From the NCBI GenBank assembly GCA_964343805.1, contig CAYFLR010000063.1:1-34721 (forward strand): DNA of 34,721 nucleotides. The letters run 5' to 3'. Below, piece after piece: positions 26,335 to 34,721 of this stretch. The position numbers and the translations under genes are program-made. The notes beneath the pieces were generated by a model. The model was not told where the DNA came from. It searched no databases and worked only from the letters and a program-made list of their open reading frames with translations. The first letter of the stretch is position 1; each line of letters starts with the position of its first letter. This DNA is from CAYFLR01 sp964343805 (lineage in GTDB: Bacteria > Bdellovibrionota_B > Oligoflexia > CAYFLR01).

Positions 26335-28326
26335 ATGCACTTTTCAAAAAAATTTCCTATCATATTAGCTTTATTGGTAGGTCTCTTTGCTCATTGCAAA
26401 ACAGGTAATATAGAGTCTCCAGAAACTGAACCTGATCCAGTGCCACCTCCGGCAGTAAATACAAATCACCAATCTGTTAACGTATATGTAAACCCAGCTT
26501 CCTCCCCCGTTTTGCCGGGGCCTGTTGTTAATAATGATGCCTCCATAAAATCACTTCCCCTACGCTCCCTTAAGCATAATGAAGATCAAGTTCTTGTTAG
26601 GCTCAAACCAAATACCAAAATAAAGAGTTTGAATGCCATTAAGATGGTCTCTTCAAAAGTAGTGCACAGCTTTAAAAAAATCGCGGATGTCCATTCCTTA
26701 GAGGTGCAATCCCCGCTGTCTGTAAAAGACACCATAGAGAATCTCTCATCCATTCCTGAGGTTGACTTAGTTGAGCCAAATTATATTTATTATGCTGAAG
26801 AGATACCTAATGATGCTCTCTTTAATGAACTTTGGGGATTTCACAATATTGGCCAGGAAGGTGGCCAAGTAGATGCAGATATAAATATGCCTGAAGCATG
26901 GGGTCATACAGGATCTAAAGAAGTGATCATTGGTGTTATCGATACCGGAGTGGATTATCGTCATGAGGATTTAGTTGCCAACATGTGGGTGAATCCTGGA
27001 GAGATACCAGGTAATGGTTTAGATGATGATGGAAATGGATACATTGATGATATTCATGGTATTGATGCCATTTCTAATACTGGGGACCCGATGGACTTTA
27101 ATGGACATGGAACCCATGTAGCGGGGACCATAGCGGCTTCCATCAATAATACAAAAGGGGTTGTTGGAGTCGGAGTGAACACCAAGATTATTGCTTGTCG
27201 CTTTTTAGATGATAATGGCAGTGGAAGCTTATCTGATGCATTGAAATGTCTGGAGTACTTTCACACTCTAAAGACTGTTTATAACATTAATATCCTGGCT
27301 ACCAATAACTCCTGGGGAGGAGGGGGATTTTCTGAAATAATGCAGCAAGCGATTGAGCTTCATAAGCAAGATGGGATGCTCTTTTTTGCAGCAGCAGGTA
27401 ATGATGGAACCAATAATGATCTAACTCCTCATTACCCCAGTAACTACCCTGTTTCAAATGTCATTGCGGTGGCAGCCAGCAATCGATCTGAGGGCTTGGC
27501 TTATTTTTCAAATTATGGTTTTCGGAGTGTTCATGTGGTCGCTCCAGGCGAAGAGATATTTAGTACTGTACCAGGTGACCGTTATCAAAGTTTGAGTGGA
27601 ACCTCGATGGCAACTCCTCTCGTTGCCGGTTTAGCCGGATTGTTAGGATCCCAAGATAAGAATCACTCTTGGGAGGAAATTAAAAATCTTATTTTAACTG
27701 GCGGAACTCCCATTGAAGGCTATGCGAATAAAACACTCACCGGTAGGAGAATTAGAGCATGGGATAGTAACGGGAGTGGATCGCTTTCCTGCTCTGATCA
27801 GCGAGTTCTGAAATGGGTCAATCCAGGAGTGGGACAAAGTCTTTATCTAGGGACAGGAGATTCACTTCCTCTTAAAATGCTTCATTTAAATTGCAGTGAG
27901 GTGGGAGGAGAAATCTCTATTTTGGTCGAACCGGGAAATCAAACTATAACCTTATCTGCGGAAGAGGGAAGTGGTGATGGTGAATACAGTGGTGTATGGA
28001 CGGGAGCAAATCAAGCAGGTTTATATACCCTTACTCCAGAGGGGGGTGAAACTATTCAGGTCCAAGTGACGGGTAACTATCAGAACCCGGTGGAAGTGGT
28101 GCAGCAATATCGTGAGTTTGCGGGTACCCGATTAGATAGTTTGACGGATGATGAAATGGCAGGTGTCAGGGTTCCTTTTCCCATCTATTTTTCTGGCAGA
28201 GAGGCCGATTATACCGATCTTTATATCTCAGCCAATGGAGCCATTACTTTTGAATACCGCTCCATTCCTTGGCAAAATAGAAATATACCAGTAGAAACTC
28301 TAAGTACATTAGTGCTGAAGTCATAG
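26335..28326 (+). CDS. Subtilisin-like (S8) protease lipoprotein, N-terminal part of a frame-broken gene
   Basis: 663 codons. Lipoprotein signal ending LFAH|C (Cys 21; His at -1 is unusual), a Pro-rich linker, an I9-like propeptide (about 84-152) and a catalytic domain (155-450). The triad is intact: Asp 203 (VIDTGVD), His 258 (NGHGTHVAG), Ser 424 (SGTSMATP), with oxyanion Asn 356 (AAAGNDG). A following region ends in a beta domain with SANGAITFEY. The frame then closes, while matching protein continues in another frame. The ATG has GGTGG just upstream. It would act at the cell surface or in the periplasm after self-processing. Confidence 0.88.
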   Translation: MHFSKKFPIILALLVGLFAHCKTGNIESPETEPDPVPPPAVNTNHQSVNVYVNPASSPVLPGPVVNNDASIKSLPLRSLKHNEDQVLVRLKPNTKIKSLNAIKMVSSKVVHSFKKIADVHSLEVQSPLSVKDTIENLSSIPEVDLVEPNYIYYAEEIPNDALFNELWGFHNIGQEGGQVDADINMPEAWGHTGSKEVIIGVIDTGVDYRHEDLVANMWVNPGEIPGNGLDDDGNGYIDDIHGIDAISNTGDPMDFNGHGTHVAGTIAASINNTKGVVGVGVNTKIIACRFLDDNGSGSLSDALKCLEYFHTLKTVYNINILATNNSWGGGGFSEIMQQAIELHKQDGMLFFAAAGNDGTNNDLTPHYPSNYPVSNVIAVAASNRSEGLAYFSNYGFRSVHVVAPGEEIFSTVPGDRYQSLSGTSMATPLVAGLAGLLGSQDKNHSWEEIKNLILTGGTPIEGYANKTLTGRRIRAWDSNGSGSLSCSDQRVLKWVNPGVGQSLYLGTGDSLPLKMLHLNCSEVGGEISILVEPGNQTITLSAEEGSGDGEYSGVWTGANQAGLYTLTPEGGETIQVQVTGNYQNPVEVVQQYREFAGTRLDSLTDDEMAGVRVPFPIYFSGREADYTDLYISANGAITFEYRSIPWQNRNIPVETLSTLVLKS

Positions 28327-28346
28327 GAGAACCTCCTCATCGCGAA

Positions 28347-29735
28347 GTGGTGATAGAATGGCGAGCGGTTCCTCACTATCATTCAGATGTCTGTCCTGAT
28401 ACGGTGACTTTTCAAGTGGTGTTTTTTGAAAACTCATCCAAAGTTTTGTTCAACTATGGGGATGTGAATTTTGGTAATGATCAGTGTAATGGAGGAATTT
28501 CAAGTACGGTGGGAGTGCAGGTGTCTTCCCAAGTTGCTAGAGAATATAGCTATCAAACTGCTTCATTACGAGATGGTTTGAGTTTGCTTTGGCAAATTCC
28601 TTCGAAACTCGATCCTCCTACAGCCTCTATTACCGTATCAGGTTCACCTACCGTGGGAGCGGAAATCACCCTTGATGCCAGTGACAGTGTGGATCCTAAT
28701 GGTCAAATCACCTCCTACCTTTGGGAGATTGAAAGTGGAGATTTAACAGCAGTTCTTGGTACTCCTACAAATGTTTCCACTTCATTTAAATCGGATGTGA
28801 AAGGAGAAACCGTTGTCAGGTTAACTATTACCAATAGTGAGGGGTTGCAAGCACAAGAGAAGGTGAGTTTGAATATAACTGAAACCCCAACCAATATTAC
28901 GGTTGATGCTGGAGATAATAAATATGTAAGAGAGGGGGCCACGGTCACTCTGCAAGCCATGGCGACAGGAAATACTGAGGGTGGGGTGAACTTCCAATGG
29001 CAGCAGCCGCAAGAAATTGAGAAGTTAATGGGAACTGAGGATGTCTCCTCCACCCTTACTTTCAAAGCCCCCAATCAACAAACGGTGTTACGGTTTGAAG
29101 TTGTTGTCACTACCCCAGAGGGAGACAGTGCCTCTGATACTGTGCTCGTAATTGTCATGCCCAATCAGGTTCCTGTTGCTAGAGCGGGTGAAAAAATCTG
29201 GGTGGGAACTGGAGATAAAGTTGTGTTAGATGGATCGAGTAGTTATGATTCCGATGGTCTTATTATAGAATACCTTTGGTCTCAGGTGGTTCCCCGCGAT
29301 TTAGATGATCCTCGCAGAGTGACTTTACAGAGCCCCAATAAGGTCAAATCAGAATTTGTAGCACCGACTATTCCTGGAACACTTTCCTTTGATTTAAAGG
29401 TTGTGGATAATGATGGCGCCTTTCATAATGCCCTTTTGGATGTTGAAGTGGTTCCAGCGCCTTCCGTCAATGCGGGAGAAGATCAAGCTTCAAACAGTGG
29501 ACAAGCAATTACCCTGGATGGATCTGGAAGCTCCGATCCGCTGGGTGGTGATCTTTCATATAGTTGGAGCCAGGTTTCTGGCCCCGTTGTTACCCTGCAA
29601 AATCAAAACTCCGCAGCAACAAATTTTACCCTTCCAGTGGTTCAAGCTAGAGTGGTTCTTGTTTTTCAACTTACTGTCACCACCTCAAAAGGAGTGAAGG
29701 GTACGGGGACGGTTTCAGTTATTTGTGAGCCTTAG
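28347..29735 (+). CDS. PKD-repeat C-terminal part of the S8 protease, displaced by a frame change
   Basis: This frame is open from before 28290 and reads naturally from about 28302 (KYISAEVIGEPPHREVVIEW), which continues the beta domain cut off in the protease gene. The listed GTG has no ribosome site, so this is very unlikely to be a separate gene. After the beta domain come about four PKD/REJ-type repeats of ~90 residues, each with the pattern 'VDAGD', 'LDGSGSSDP', 'SYSWSQVSGP' and 'FQLTVT'. Such repeats form stiff stalks that bind polysaccharide or protein. The usual 'IAPFWDDL' segment of the split domain is missing at the break, so about 12-17 residues seem lost. Confidence 0.8.
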   Translation: MVIEWRAVPHYHSDVCPDTVTFQVVFFENSSKVLFNYGDVNFGNDQCNGGISSTVGVQVSSQVAREYSYQTASLRDGLSLLWQIPSKLDPPTASITVSGSPTVGAEITLDASDSVDPNGQITSYLWEIESGDLTAVLGTPTNVSTSFKSDVKGETVVRLTITNSEGLQAQEKVSLNITETPTNITVDAGDNKYVREGATVTLQAMATGNTEGGVNFQWQQPQEIEKLMGTEDVSSTLTFKAPNQQTVLRFEVVVTTPEGDSASDTVLVIVMPNQVPVARAGEKIWVGTGDKVVLDGSSSYDSDGLIIEYLWSQVVPRDLDDPRRVTLQSPNKVKSEFVAPTIPGTLSFDLKVVDNDGAFHNALLDVEVVPAPSVNAGEDQASNSGQAITLDGSGSSDPLGGDLSYSWSQVSGPVVTLQNQNSAATNFTLPVVQARVVLVFQLTVTTSKGVKGTGTVSVICEP

Positions 29736-29739
29736 TGTG

Positions 29740-29804
29740 CTTTGTGCGCGGAAAATTGGTGGTAAATTACTTCAGCTCTTAACACCAATTTCCCGGCCAC
29801 AAAG
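29740..29804. repeat. 22-bp imperfect inverted repeat between convergent genes
   Basis: Arms at 29740-29761 and 29783-29804 match at 19 of 22 positions (CTTTGTG at the ends, AATTGGTG at the inner side), with a 21-nt loop. It fills most of the 74-nt space between the protease and LamG genes. A bidirectional terminator is the natural guess, but neither side has a clear T-run, so a small palindromic repeat element is also possible. Confidence 0.55.
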
Positions 29805-29809
29805 AAAAT

Positions 29810-30688
29810 TTAATAAGGGGAAGTGGGCGGTGTAAAATTACTGGTCCAGCGCTGCACACCCTTGGAGATACGGATCTCATCCATGTATCCTTTAAAGTAG
29901 TTGGAGCAACATCCCCATTGACCGGTAGATGCAAATCCAATTTTAAGGCCACTATTTGAGGACCAACTGGTTCCTGTCGTTTTTGTGAGTACCAGTGTGC
30001 CATCAAGGTAAATTTTGTCATTACTTGCATTCCGAACCCATGCTAGGTGATGCCAGTTCCCGTCATTTGCTATGTTAAAATTTCCTCCAGAACCTCCATA
30101 ATTACCTAGATAAATATGGATACTTGTGCCTCCGTTATGAGGGCCTCTCAGCGCAGCTGTATAAGTGTCGTGAGATATTAAAGCCCCAGAAATGGCTGAT
30201 TGGATGGTTGGTTTGATCCACATGTCAATTGTAAAGGAATTTCCAAGTGCTAAGTAACTAGATGAAGCAAAACTAAAGTAATCATTGGAACCGTCAAAAT
30301 AGATGGAACTACTTCCAAATTTGGCTGTTGCGGTAGAGTGGGAGATCCCTCCATTGCCGGTGATGGCAATGCCATAATTGGAACTATCGGTAAAAGTGGT
30401 TGAACCGTTGGTGGTGTCAGATTTTATAAGCACACTGACATTGGCGTCAATGACACTGCACGCAGAAAAAGTTATGGAAGAGGGAGGATTGGTACGAAAG
30501 GAGGTCCATTCAGCTGCCGTGCTGGTGGGGACGTATACCGTTTCGGTGGCATGGTTATTGGCAACCATTTGACAAACAGAAAACTCATCAACTTTTACAG
30601 GGTCATTGTCGTTGGGGATGAGGTAGCTTTCGGCTGCAAAGCAGTTGAGAGAGAACCACAGTAAGTAAAGGCAGAAGAAAATTTTCAT
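29810..30688 (-). CDS. Secreted LamG-domain (concanavalin-like) protein
   Basis: 292 residues from the ATG at 30688, which gives a clean signal peptide (MKIFFCLYLL..., cut near CFA|AES). An in-frame ATG at 30739 lies 5 nt after the fibre gene stop and would add 17 residues. A short N-terminal region with Cys (FSVCQM, FSACSV) precedes a LamG/laminin-G-like jelly roll (about 110-290): YFDGSNDYF, FTIDMWIKP, WHHLAWVRN, KIYLDGTLV, YMDEIRISKGV. LamG domains bind glycans or protein ligands. Position directly behind the fibre gene suggests the two products work together at the surface. Confidence 0.85.
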   Translation of the reverse strand: MKIFFCLYLLWFSLNCFAAESYLIPNDNDPVKVDEFSVCQMVANNHATETVYVPTSTAAEWTSFRTNPPSSITFSACSVIDANVSVLIKSDTTNGSTTFTDSSNYGIAITGNGGISHSTATAKFGSSSIYFDGSNDYFSFASSSYLALGNSFTIDMWIKPTIQSAISGALISHDTYTAALRGPHNGGTSIHIYLGNYGGSGGNFNIANDGNWHHLAWVRNASNDKIYLDGTLVLTKTTGTSWSSNSGLKIGFASTGQWGCCSNYFKGYMDEIRISKGVQRWTSNFTPPTSPY

Positions 30689-30744
30689 TCTCTCATTATA
30701 GGTATTGAAAAGAGGTATTGCAATAGTTGGGCAATTCATAATCT

Positions 30745-33700
30745 TTATTGAAGAGTTTTATTTCGCATTAATACTTCGAGTTTTTCTATCCTTAACTCAA
30801 GACTTTTGATTGTTTCATCCTTGGATTTCAAGTTTTCTTTCAGAATCTTGATTTCACGTTTTAAATCTCTTTCATTTTGTAGAATAGATTGTTGCTGCTC
30901 CTTGGTGGCTTCGATAAGGGGGGCAATTAGTCCATCATATTTTACCGATTTTATACCTGTTTCAGGGTTCGTGGTCACCAAATCGGGAAGGACTTTTTCA
31001 ACTTCTTGGGCGATCACACCATAGTCTTTTTCACCCGTTTCGATCCAATTAAAGCCCACCCCTTGCAGTTGGCTGATAATTTCTATGCCTCCGCTCTTGT
31101 GGATGCTCTCTTTTAAGCGTTCATCAGATGAATGGTAGTATCCTGTCGCTCGTACATATCCGTTAACGTCGAGTGCTTGACTTGGGTTAGTTAATCCAAT
31201 TCCAACTTGCCCCCCATTTTCAATGACAACTTTATTGGCTCCATTATCCGCTATATACAAATTTCCATCAGATGCATTAGTAGAAAACCACCAGCTTTCA
31301 GATCCCGCCCTAATTTCCATGCCGGGATCACCATTGAGGGTGAGTTTTGCGGTTAAACCTGTGATTGTTCCTATTCCCACTTTCCCATCAGATGTAAACT
31401 TTACGATCGGGTTGGAATAACGTAAGTTGGAAAGATTACCGCTGGCAGCCTCGCCTGAGATATCTTCATGCACATAGACCCATGTGTCCGTGCCAACTAT
31501 GCGACTGGTGGTCACGGTATAAGTGTTTCCGCCGATAGTAAATGTGGTTCCTGGTATAACATAACCATTATTTACATCCCCGGCGCTGACCACAAAGTAT
31601 TGGCTCCCATCATTTTTGGATGTATAAGCAATAGTAGTTCCATCAACATTGCCACCATAAAAGTTAAAACCGTGCACATTACCAAATTCTGTTCCTCGGT
31701 AATCACCCGATGAAAGAGCCAGCCAGCCATGCTCTGATATAGATTGCCAAACCCCACTGTATATAAGTCCACCATGCATAATATTCGTATTCAGCTGCTG
31801 ATATCCTCCAAATACATCAAGCGAGGCAATCGGACTACTGTCCTGAATACCCACCTTACCGTCGCTTTCTACTCTGAAAGTTTCACTACCTGTGCCATCA
31901 AAAAATTGAATCAATCCACTTTCATTGATTTTCAAAAGTTCTTTTGCCGCTGACCATCCGGTTCCATCCGCATCATCATGAATGAATGCGAGATAGGAGG
32001 TGGTTGAATCATTATCGCTATCAATACTGATGAGCATGGATTCACCAGTTTCAATCATTGAATTTCCGTTGAGACTTATATCACTGGTAGTGGCCACATT
32101 ATTACTTTTTAAAATCAGTCGCTGCGTGGTGATATTTCCATTCACATCTAGTCTTTGACCCGGGTTGATGCTACCAATACCTACATTTCCAGTGGAGTCA
32201 ATGGTTAATCGCTCGGCATTTGCCGTAATATCTCTAATCTGGAACTTATCGCCATCTGCCCCCGTGTTTCTAATGGTCCAAGCTCTCCCATCATTTTCCA
32301 ACTTTAAATTGACGGTTTGATCCGTTCCCGTGGAAACCAGGTCCAGTTCTGTATTGCCTGTGGATTCAATATNNNNNNNNNNCCGATCCCTACATTTCCG
32401 CTATTATTGATGACAAACTGAGTGTCCCAAGCCCCTCCTTGGCTGGCTTCAAAGATGTTTCCAGAGCCCTCTTGGTGGACATGAAGTGCATCTCCCGTTC
32501 CATTATAATCTATTTCCTGTTTTCCCCATGTGACCATATTCCCTGCGACAGTTAAAAATCCATTGGAAGTATCTGTTGTTCCCATCCCGATGCTTCCATC
32601 ATTGGCAATCACCATTTTCTGGCTGCCTCCGATATTAAACTGAATCTCTCCATTGCTATTATCATTGGAGTCAGCAGTGATTGGTATGTCTCCTTGGGTG
32701 GATAAGGAAGACGCCGATCCTGTTCCTGCGCTGCTCATAGACGAACCATCTGAAAAGAATAGGGAACCGGTACTAATTTTAACGGAACCATCCACTGTTA
32801 AAAGATAGCTGCTGGGGGCTATTCCTATTCCCACATTGCCATCATCTATGGTCACAACACTACTTCCAGATTCTTGCAAACTGATTTTAGCAGCGTCCAA
32901 TGTTAGGTCGGTGTAGTTATTGTTGTCATGGTTATAGGAATGGATTTTGGCTGTTTCTTGAGAAGAGTCGTAGAAAATACTGTAGCCATTTCCCTGGATT
33001 TTTCCTTCTAGGTCTAAAGTGCCTGGTCTGAATACATAAAAGGGATTATCTCCCTCCTGACAGGAGGTGCTGAGGGTGAGTTTATTGCTGCCTTGGTCTA
33101 TCGCAGAGATATAAATCGCATTTCCCTGCCCATCGGAAAGCATATCTCCTATCTGGATATCTGTAAAATCTGTGGCTTCGAAGGTGGCTTCTCCATAGGT
33201 GTCACAGCCCGAGGTTGCAAGGGATAAGTCTGATAAAATTACTCCTTCACCGGTTAATGATAATTGGGCTCCTCGTTTTCCTAATCGAAGAGTATTGGTA
33301 TTGAGGGAGAGAAGATCGATTATTCCTTGATGATTGTGATCGTTGTCGGCTTTTAAAGCCAGCTGAGCGTCCACTGTCTCAGTTAAAGTATAGAGATCAT
33401 CATGGGTATGGTTGGAGTTGACAAGTTCCTGGCTATGGCTGATCTCTTTACTAGTATTTGAGTTATCTAGCTCTTTTTCGTCTAATTGATCAATGTTGTT
33501 TTCCGAGCTTTGAGAGGGAGAGGGTTCAGCAGCAAGGATCTCTTTGATATCTTTACCAGAAGCGATGGCATTGGCGAGGGTGTCATCAGTAATAGAATTG
33601 CAATCTGTATTGATTAATTGGGCTGTTCCATCAATGCCCACTACTTCTTGAAATTTTTCAGGCACCACATCGTTTTTAGTGGTGGTTATCAGAAAGCATC

Positions 33701-34196
33701 CTTTTTCCCTTTGAGTTTCTGATTTGACGATATTCAGCTCTATTTTTTGGACAAAAAGCAGTCTAAAGGATTGCTTTAAGGATCCTTCACTACTTAGATT
33801 GAAAATAAATATTGAATTATCAGCTGGTTGCCCTTGGTAATAAGTCCCTTCTTTTGGTATCAACTGCAGATGAGAGTAGGGGAGTAGATCTTCTCCTTCT
33901 GAAAAAGCGGTAGTGGTAATTGCAGCTGCCGATAATTCCTCATCTTTTTGAATAAAATCAGCTATGAAGTTTTCTTTAAAATCCTCAGTACCGTTATAAA
34001 GGACCTCTCCAATCGTTATCTGGTCCAGATTCACCTGCACCATAAATGGTTTGGAATTCTTTCCGGTGCTTTGAGCTTTGCTGACTGTTTCTCTAGGGGC
34101 AAGAGTGTTTAAGCCGGTGTCACAAGCCACCAAAACCATTAATAAAATGGATGCGGTGCAAATTAACCAGCTAAAACTACGCCAAAAAGTCACCAT
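30745..34196 (-). CDS. Fibre lipoprotein with C-terminal S74 intramolecular chaperone domain (crosses N gap)
   Basis: About 1150 residues if the gap is small. A lipoprotein signal ends LLMVLVA|C; ATG 34196 has AAGGG 4 nt upstream. After ~270 residues of linker with a His-Thr segment come seven fibre repeats of the form NVGIGxxxPxxxLDVxG, two flanking the gap. A C-terminal S74 domain (nt ~30760-31150: SSDERLKESI, GFNWIETGEKDYGVIAQEVE) and a terminal coiled coil follow. S74 domains trimerise phage and bacterial fibres and then cut themselves off before the SDxRLK serine. The second half continues in frame if the gap is 3n+2 nt. No phage genes lie nearby, so this is a cell-surface fibre. It is followed by the LamG gene. 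Confidence 0.87.
32373..32382. other. Assembly gap (10 N) inside fibre repeats
   Basis: The gap falls directly after a NVGIG motif and before IESTGNTELDL, which belongs to the same repeat family. Repeats commonly break assemblies, so more than a few bases, even whole repeats, may be missing. Confidence 0.95.
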
Positions 34197-34721
34197 TGGA
34201 CCCTTCAAACTTGATATTTTTTATATTTTGCCTCTATAGACCTCATCGGAATTTCCATAGTATTCTTTAATATAGAGGTGTATTGCGCTTGGTGGGTAGG
34301 TAACTACAAGGTTTGCCATATAAAAACGCGGACGGTGTGTCTTAGACTGGGTCAAACCTTTCAATGACTTCTTTTCATTTCCTCCTCTTAAATATGGATA
34401 ATACTGGGTCTTTCAACATAATAATGGAAAGCTTTGATCACAAATGTAATTTCAGTCAACGTTCCAAAGCATCTCATAAAGGCCTAGGGGTTCTATAGCT
34501 TTCTTCATCCTGCAACCGCATCGGTAGTAAACACCGTGTTTACCACCGATGGCTATTTTGAGCGCACTTATCCATTCCCCAAATGGACATTCCATGTCAC
34601 AGGGCTATCAACCTCTATCTCTAAAGTGATTGTTTTTAGGGTTAGAATGTGCGATATGGGTTGCTTAAAACTGAACTGAGGTTCTCATTGCTCTTCTGGC
34701 TGAATCCTTATGAGAACTCTT
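34197..34721. other. Non-coding stretch upstream of the fibre gene
   Basis: No frame in either direction gives a convincing protein; stops are frequent and no known motif appears. It contains an 8-bp inverted repeat CCTCTATA/TATAGAGG (34231-34238 and 34271-34278) close to the fibre start, a 33-nt palindrome at 34519-34551, and a GTTCTCAT/ATGAGAAC pair (34681-34717) at the edge. On the minus strand an AGGAGG near 34385 precedes only a five-codon ORF. Confidence 0.6.
34519..34551. repeat. 33-nt near-perfect palindrome
   Basis: 16-nt arms around a single central C, with one mismatched pair; the arms start CATCGGT and end in TAAACAC. No T-run follows on either strand, which argues against a simple terminator. 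It may be a regulator site or a small repeat element. Confidence 0.6.

Noticed and set aside
30745..34196. Prophage tail-fibre gene
   Set aside because: The S74 domain is phage-like, but the protein has a lipoprotein signal and the neighbours are a LamG protein and a protease; no capsid, portal, tail or integrase gene is present.
34370..34400. Gene start after an AGGAGG on the minus strand
   Set aside because: The ATG is only 2 nt from the AGGAGG and the frame closes after five codons.
34519..34551. Integron attC site or CRISPR repeat
   Set aside because: A single palindrome without the conserved core sites, cassette structure, integrase or further repeats.
1..34721. tRNA, rRNA, insertion sequence or integrase genes
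   Set aside because: None recognised on either strand by reading; no transposase motifs, CCA-ended cloverleafs or rRNA segments were seen.

Overview
The window is AT-rich bacterial DNA from a Gram-negative host: it encodes an outer-membrane barrel, several lipoproteins and candidate sigma-54 promoters. Many two-component proteins without DNA-binding outputs, large surface lipoproteins and a fibre protein with a phage-type S74 C-terminal chaperone domain suggest a Bdellovibrionota-like organism. That placement is inference; there is no rRNA or other marker gene. The sequence is a draft assembly. Three runs of exactly ten N (10274, 18641, 32373) each interrupt a reading frame that continues on the far side, so they are placeholders.

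Layout. 1-3000: a partial Ig-like repeat lipoprotein (-), a VOC protein and a small beta-barrel (+), and a CPBP membrane protease (-). 3234-5832: a three-gene ABC-2 exporter of the COG4586/4587/3694 type. 5893-6837: an orphan lipoprotein behind a good -24/-12 promoter, then a gene remnant. 6815-21117 (all -): a signalling island with an S33-like hydrolase, two paralogous double-receiver proteins (one broken), a PAS-HisKA-REC protein lacking an ATPase domain, a PocR-GAF-PAS-PAS hybrid kinase, a stand-alone lysine-ketoglutarate reductase, a membrane histidine kinase, a tandem universal stress protein and a MASE1 hybrid kinase. A truncated sufE lies just upstream of the MASE1 kinase. 21398-24599 (-): an overlapping operon of padR, a double flavodoxin-like/[4Fe-4S] protein and a UGT-like glycosyltransferase. 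24738-26228 (+): a lipoprotein and 3-methyladenine DNA glycosylase I. 26335-29735 (+): a subtilisin-like lipoprotein with PKD repeats, frame-broken in the middle. 29810-34196 (-): an S74 fibre lipoprotein followed by a LamG protein. 34197-34721: no gene found, but a 33-nt palindrome.

Main points. (1) The universal stress gene has a -24/-12 promoter and, 100-140 nt upstream of the predicted start, four TGAAAC repeats spaced 10-11 bp apart. (2) The lipoprotein at 6057 has a similar promoter with a dyad at the same distance. (3) The fibre and LamG genes form a candidate surface adhesion unit resembling the mosaic fibres reported in Bdellovibrio. (4) The signalling island could form a multistep phosphorelay. 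(5) Several genes (the double receiver at 15.5 kb, sufE, the protease at 28.3 kb) have lost short internal segments. With the N gaps, this means assembly error must be excluded before calling them pseudogenes.
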